The notes beneath the pieces were generated by a model, which made no database searches, was not told the DNA's origin, and saw only the letters and a program-made list of their open reading frames with translations. Below, piece after piece: positions 4,504 to 7,143 of a DNA stretch of 7,143 bases (position 1 is the stretch's first letter; each line of letters begins with the position of its first letter). The translations under genes were made by a program, and so were the position numbers. This DNA is from JAVBNJ01 sp031551625 (GTDB lineage Bacteria > Bacteroidota > Bacteroidia > Bacteroidales > UBA932), in NCBI GenBank assembly GCA_031551625.1, contig JAVBNJ010000057.1:1-7143 (forward strand). The letters run 5' to 3'.

Positions 4504-7143
4504 ATGAAACAATTTTTAGCAAAATATCTTGTCCTATTGTTCACAACCTTATGCTTGTTGAGCACTAGTTTCACAGCCTTTGCACAGCAGTGGAACGGAG
4601 GGAATGGTACTGCTGGCGATCCATACCAGATTGCCACAGTCCAACAATTAATTAATTTACAAACATCCACGAATGCCAATACAAATTACACCAATGTGTA
4701 TTTCAAGTTAATGAATAACTTGGATTTGGCCGGTAGTAGCTGGACACCGATAGGCACTTCTGCAAGGCCTTTCAGGGGAAACTTTGATGGAAACAGCCAC
4801 ATCGTTTCCGGATTGTTTATCAACACATCAATTAACGATGTGGGATTGTTCGGTTACCTGACCAACGGCACCATTTCAAATTTGGGAGTTGTGACCGTAT
4901 CCGGTGGCGTTAGAGGGGGTACCAACGTAGGTATTATGCTTGGTAACCAAAGCAGCGGTACCATAACAAATTGCTTTACGATGGGAACTGTTGCCGGTAA
5001 CGACGTGGTTGGTGGGATGATTGGTAATCAGGCGGGCGGTACGATTACGGTTTCGCAATGTTTTGCCATTGCCGATGTAACAGGCGGTACAGGCCTCAAC
5101 GGCTCTGCCGGATTAATAGGGGTTGTAAGGGGAAACGTGAATAACTCTTATGCCTGGGGCGATGTCAGAGGCGCCGGTTCGGTGGCCGGATTGAGCGGCG
5201 CCCTTAGCACCAACGGCGTGGTTAATTCCTGCTATGCGTTGGGCAATGCTGCCTCATCGCTAACATCCAGGATTGGCGGATTGTCGGGATTTATAACCCA
5301 GTCGACCGCCAGGTTGCAAAACAGCGTGGCCATAAACGGAACGCTGACGAGCATCAGCAACTCCACCGGGCGTGTAGTGGGGCAATCAAACCTCACCACC
5401 GCCTATACGAACAACTATGCGATAGAAAACATGGTTTTACTCGTGAATGGCATGTCTAAAACAGCCAACCCTAATGCGAACGGCCTTGATGGCGGCTCGC
5501 AAAGCAAGGCCGTCCTGAATTCTTCGGCCTTCTATAGCGGCACGCTATTGTGGAATATTGCGGCTGTGAACGACAACAGTAAACTATGGAATATATGGGA
5601 AGGGGTAAGTTTTCCCTATCTGCAAAAACAAAGTTCGCCGGTAAACGTTACTTCCTTTTCGGGTACAACCTTGCAGGGTACATTTCGTCCGGATGTGTCG
5701 ATGGATAGTATTTCGCTGTATCAAAAGAGCGGAAATGTCTTCACGCGTCTCGGAGCGGCCGTAGTGAACAATGCCGCTCATACGTGGACTTATACCAGCC
5801 CTACACTGGCCATGAACGGCGTGGTGTATATTTTGGCTTACGAATCGGGAAAAACCTGGCCTTCTTATCCTGTATTGGATACGATATGCGGCATTACCCC
5901 GACTTTCGATGTAACCGATAAAACAACATGCGCTCCGGCCGTCAACCTGCAATCCTGCGTGTCGAACCTGCAGTACGCCGGACTGAATGATGTTCAGTTC
6001 AGCAAAGCCGGTGGCGTGGCCTTTGATGCCAATATCATTCCATCGCCTGCAAACTATTCCGTAAAAGGCACTCAAACTGTTTATGCAAGGATAACAACCC
6101 CGATCGGTTGCCGTAGCGACATCAAATCGTTTCAGGTAAAGCAAACGGGTAGTTTGGTATTCAAGGAAGATTTCGGAGCGGGAACTGTTTGTTCAACCAC
6201 TCCGCTGGGAAGTAACATTACCAGCTACGCTTTCGGCGGCGATTTACACACTAACGGCCGTTATGGCATTTGCCCGCAATTGAGCAACTATTATGAAGAT
6301 TACTGGCATTTTGGCAATGCATCGTACGACCACACCAGTCCCGGCACAGGGCATTCATTAATTGTAAATGCCGATTTCGACCCTGGCAAATTTTATATGT
6401 TGACCATTGGTAACCTGTGCCCCGGCACGCGGTTGGATTTTTCGGCCTGGGTGGCTAACTTGGTTAATCCTAACGCGCCGGCCACCAACTACTACATGGG
6501 GCAAGGCATTACATTCAATGACCCCGACCTGCTTTTTGAACTCAGGGATGCAACGACCAACGCATTGCTGGCGCAATATAACACCGGCAGTATTCCAAAG
6601 GTTACAAACCCGGCGGATAATTGGCGGGCATACGGTTTTGAATTTATGGTCGGATCGTCTTCTTCGGTCACTCTTACATTATATAATAATGCACCGGGTG
6701 GAAACGGAAACGATTTGATGATTGATGATATCGAAGTGTACATGTGCGCTCCTCCTGTAAGCATTACAGTGCCCACCGAGGAAGAAACCGTGATATGCGG
6801 AGGCGATGCCATAACGCTTACGGGAACCTACACCGACGACGGTACCCTGGGTAGCGACATAACATACCGCTGGATACGCAGCACTACAGGAAATGTCAAT
6901 AACTCTGCCGATTGGACTACCGTATTTACAAGTACATCGACCAACCCTTTGAATGTATCGTATAATATCCCTAACATGGGAGCTACCGACGAGGGCTATT
7001 ACCGCTTGGTAGTGGGAACGCCCGGCAGTATTGATTCTTATAACTGTACGGCCAAATCAAGTTCCATACATTTGACATACCGGCCAAGGGTAGCAGCTTC
7101 GAATATCAGTGTCGCAGGAACAACGGCTATCTGCGCCGGTTCT
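4504..7143 (+). CDS. Large secreted GLUG-repeat / jelly-roll / Ig-like protein (3' end beyond window)
   Basis: The frame is open for 880 codons from the ATG at 4504 to the last base with no stop. Residues 1-27 are a signal peptide with cleavage at AFA/QQ. Next comes WNGGNGTAGDPYQIAT (30-45), a usual opening of these proteins, then WTPIG (80-84) and FRGNFDG (90-96). Six GLUG-type repeats follow at about 114, 143, 170, 203, 229 and 259 (GLFG, GIMLG, GGMIG, AGLIG, AGLSG, GGLSG), 26-33 residues apart, expected to form a beta-helix-like stack. The repeat region ends with WEGVSFPYL (365-373). A beta-rich module covers about 380-460 and a Cys-containing module about 475-548. A jelly-roll domain spans 553-748 (FKEDFGAG, YWHFGNASYDHT, LCPGTRLDFSAWVANL, NNAPGGNGNDLMIDDIEVY). 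An Ig-like module follows (about 754-858, with ICGGDAITLTGTY and DEGYYRLVVG), and a second starts near 864. In Bacteroidota such proteins usually end in a type IX sorting domain; that end is not visible here. Likely role: surface or secreted adhesin-like protein. Confidence 0.9.
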   Translation, partial: MKQFLAKYLVLLFTTLCLLSTSFTAFAQQWNGGNGTAGDPYQIATVQQLINLQTSTNANTNYTNVYFKLMNNLDLAGSSWTPIGTSARPFRGNFDGNSHIVSGLFINTSINDVGLFGYLTNGTISNLGVVTVSGGVRGGTNVGIMLGNQSSGTITNCFTMGTVAGNDVVGGMIGNQAGGTITVSQCFAIADVTGGTGLNGSAGLIGVVRGNVNNSYAWGDVRGAGSVAGLSGALSTNGVVNSCYALGNAASSLTSRIGGLSGFITQSTARLQNSVAINGTLTSISNSTGRVVGQSNLTTAYTNNYAIENMVLLVNGMSKTANPNANGLDGGSQSKAVLNSSAFYSGTLLWNIAAVNDNSKLWNIWEGVSFPYLQKQSSPVNVTSFSGTTLQGTFRPDVSMDSISLYQKSGNVFTRLGAAVVNNAAHTWTYTSPTLAMNGVVYILAYESGKTWPSYPVLDTICGITPTFDVTDKTTCAPAVNLQSCVSNLQYAGLNDVQFSKAGGVAFDANIIPSPANYSVKGTQTVYARITTPIGCRSDIKSFQVKQTGSLVFKEDFGAGTVCSTTPLGSNITSYAFGGDLHTNGRYGICPQLSNYYEDYWHFGNASYDHTSPGTGHSLIVNADFDPGKFYMLTIGNLCPGTRLDFSAWVANLVNPNAPATNYYMGQGITFNDPDLLFELRDATTNALLAQYNTGSIPKVTNPADNWRAYGFEFMVGSSSSVTLTLYNNAPGGNGNDLMIDDIEVYMCAPPVSITVPTEEETVICGGDAITLTGTYTDDGTLGSDITYRWIRSTTGNVNNSADWTTVFTSTSTNPLNVSYNIPNMGATDEGYYRLVVGTPGSIDSYNCTAKSSSIHLTYRPRVAASNISVAGTTAICAGS

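Noticed and set aside
5584..6144. Open frame of 186 codons on the - strand
   Set aside because: It is antisense to the large secreted-protein gene, which has clear domains on the + strand in this stretch.

Overview
The window looks like chromosomal DNA of a member of the Bacteroidota, most likely Bacteroidales. The evidence is a Bacteroidota-type 16S rRNA 3' end, tRNA genes without an encoded CCA, lipoproteins with a charged S-K-N-E-E tail after the lipid cysteine, a TAnnTTTG promoter element, weak or absent Shine-Dalgarno sequences, and a large secreted protein built from GLUG repeats, a jelly-roll module and Ig-like modules. All real genes read on the + strand.

Region 1 (1-530) is the 3' end of an rRNA operon: the last ~230 nt of 16S rRNA, tRNA-Ile(GAT) and tRNA-Ala(TGC). 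The 23S and 5S genes do not follow. A 12-bp GC-rich hairpin with a U-tract begins 9 nt after tRNA-Ala and closes the unit, and an unrelated protein gene starts at 562. The tRNA-Ala has two mismatches in the middle of its T-stem. This is either an unlinked or truncated rRNA operon or an assembly artefact; the terminator argues for a real end.

Region 2 (562-2761) carries two lipoprotein genes, each with its own signals. The first (439 aa) is a conserved-looking secreted protein of unknown function. The second (265 aa) has a C39/papain-like cysteine peptidase fold with a visible Cys-His pair. A 16-bp perfect hairpin terminator and then a consensus -7 promoter element separate them, so they are probably transcribed independently.

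Region 3 (2762-3529) is AT-rich and has no intact gene. Its right half (about 3108-3420) reads like a decayed coding sequence: an ATG followed directly by TAG, a shift at a T4 run, then a coding-like frame broken by several stops. It also holds palindromes at 3222-3231 and 3287-3302, a terminator-like hairpin at 2993-3032 and a hairpin at 3378-3401 with a purine-rich loop.

Region 4 (3530-7143) is an AraC-family regulator followed 92 nt later by a large secreted multidomain protein that stays open to the end of the window (880 codons, no stop). The protein has a signal peptide, six GLUG-type repeats, a linker module, a jelly-roll domain and Ig-like domains. This is the layout of Bacteroidota surface or secreted proteins usually exported by the type IX system. 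The regulator may control it, but that rests on adjacency only.
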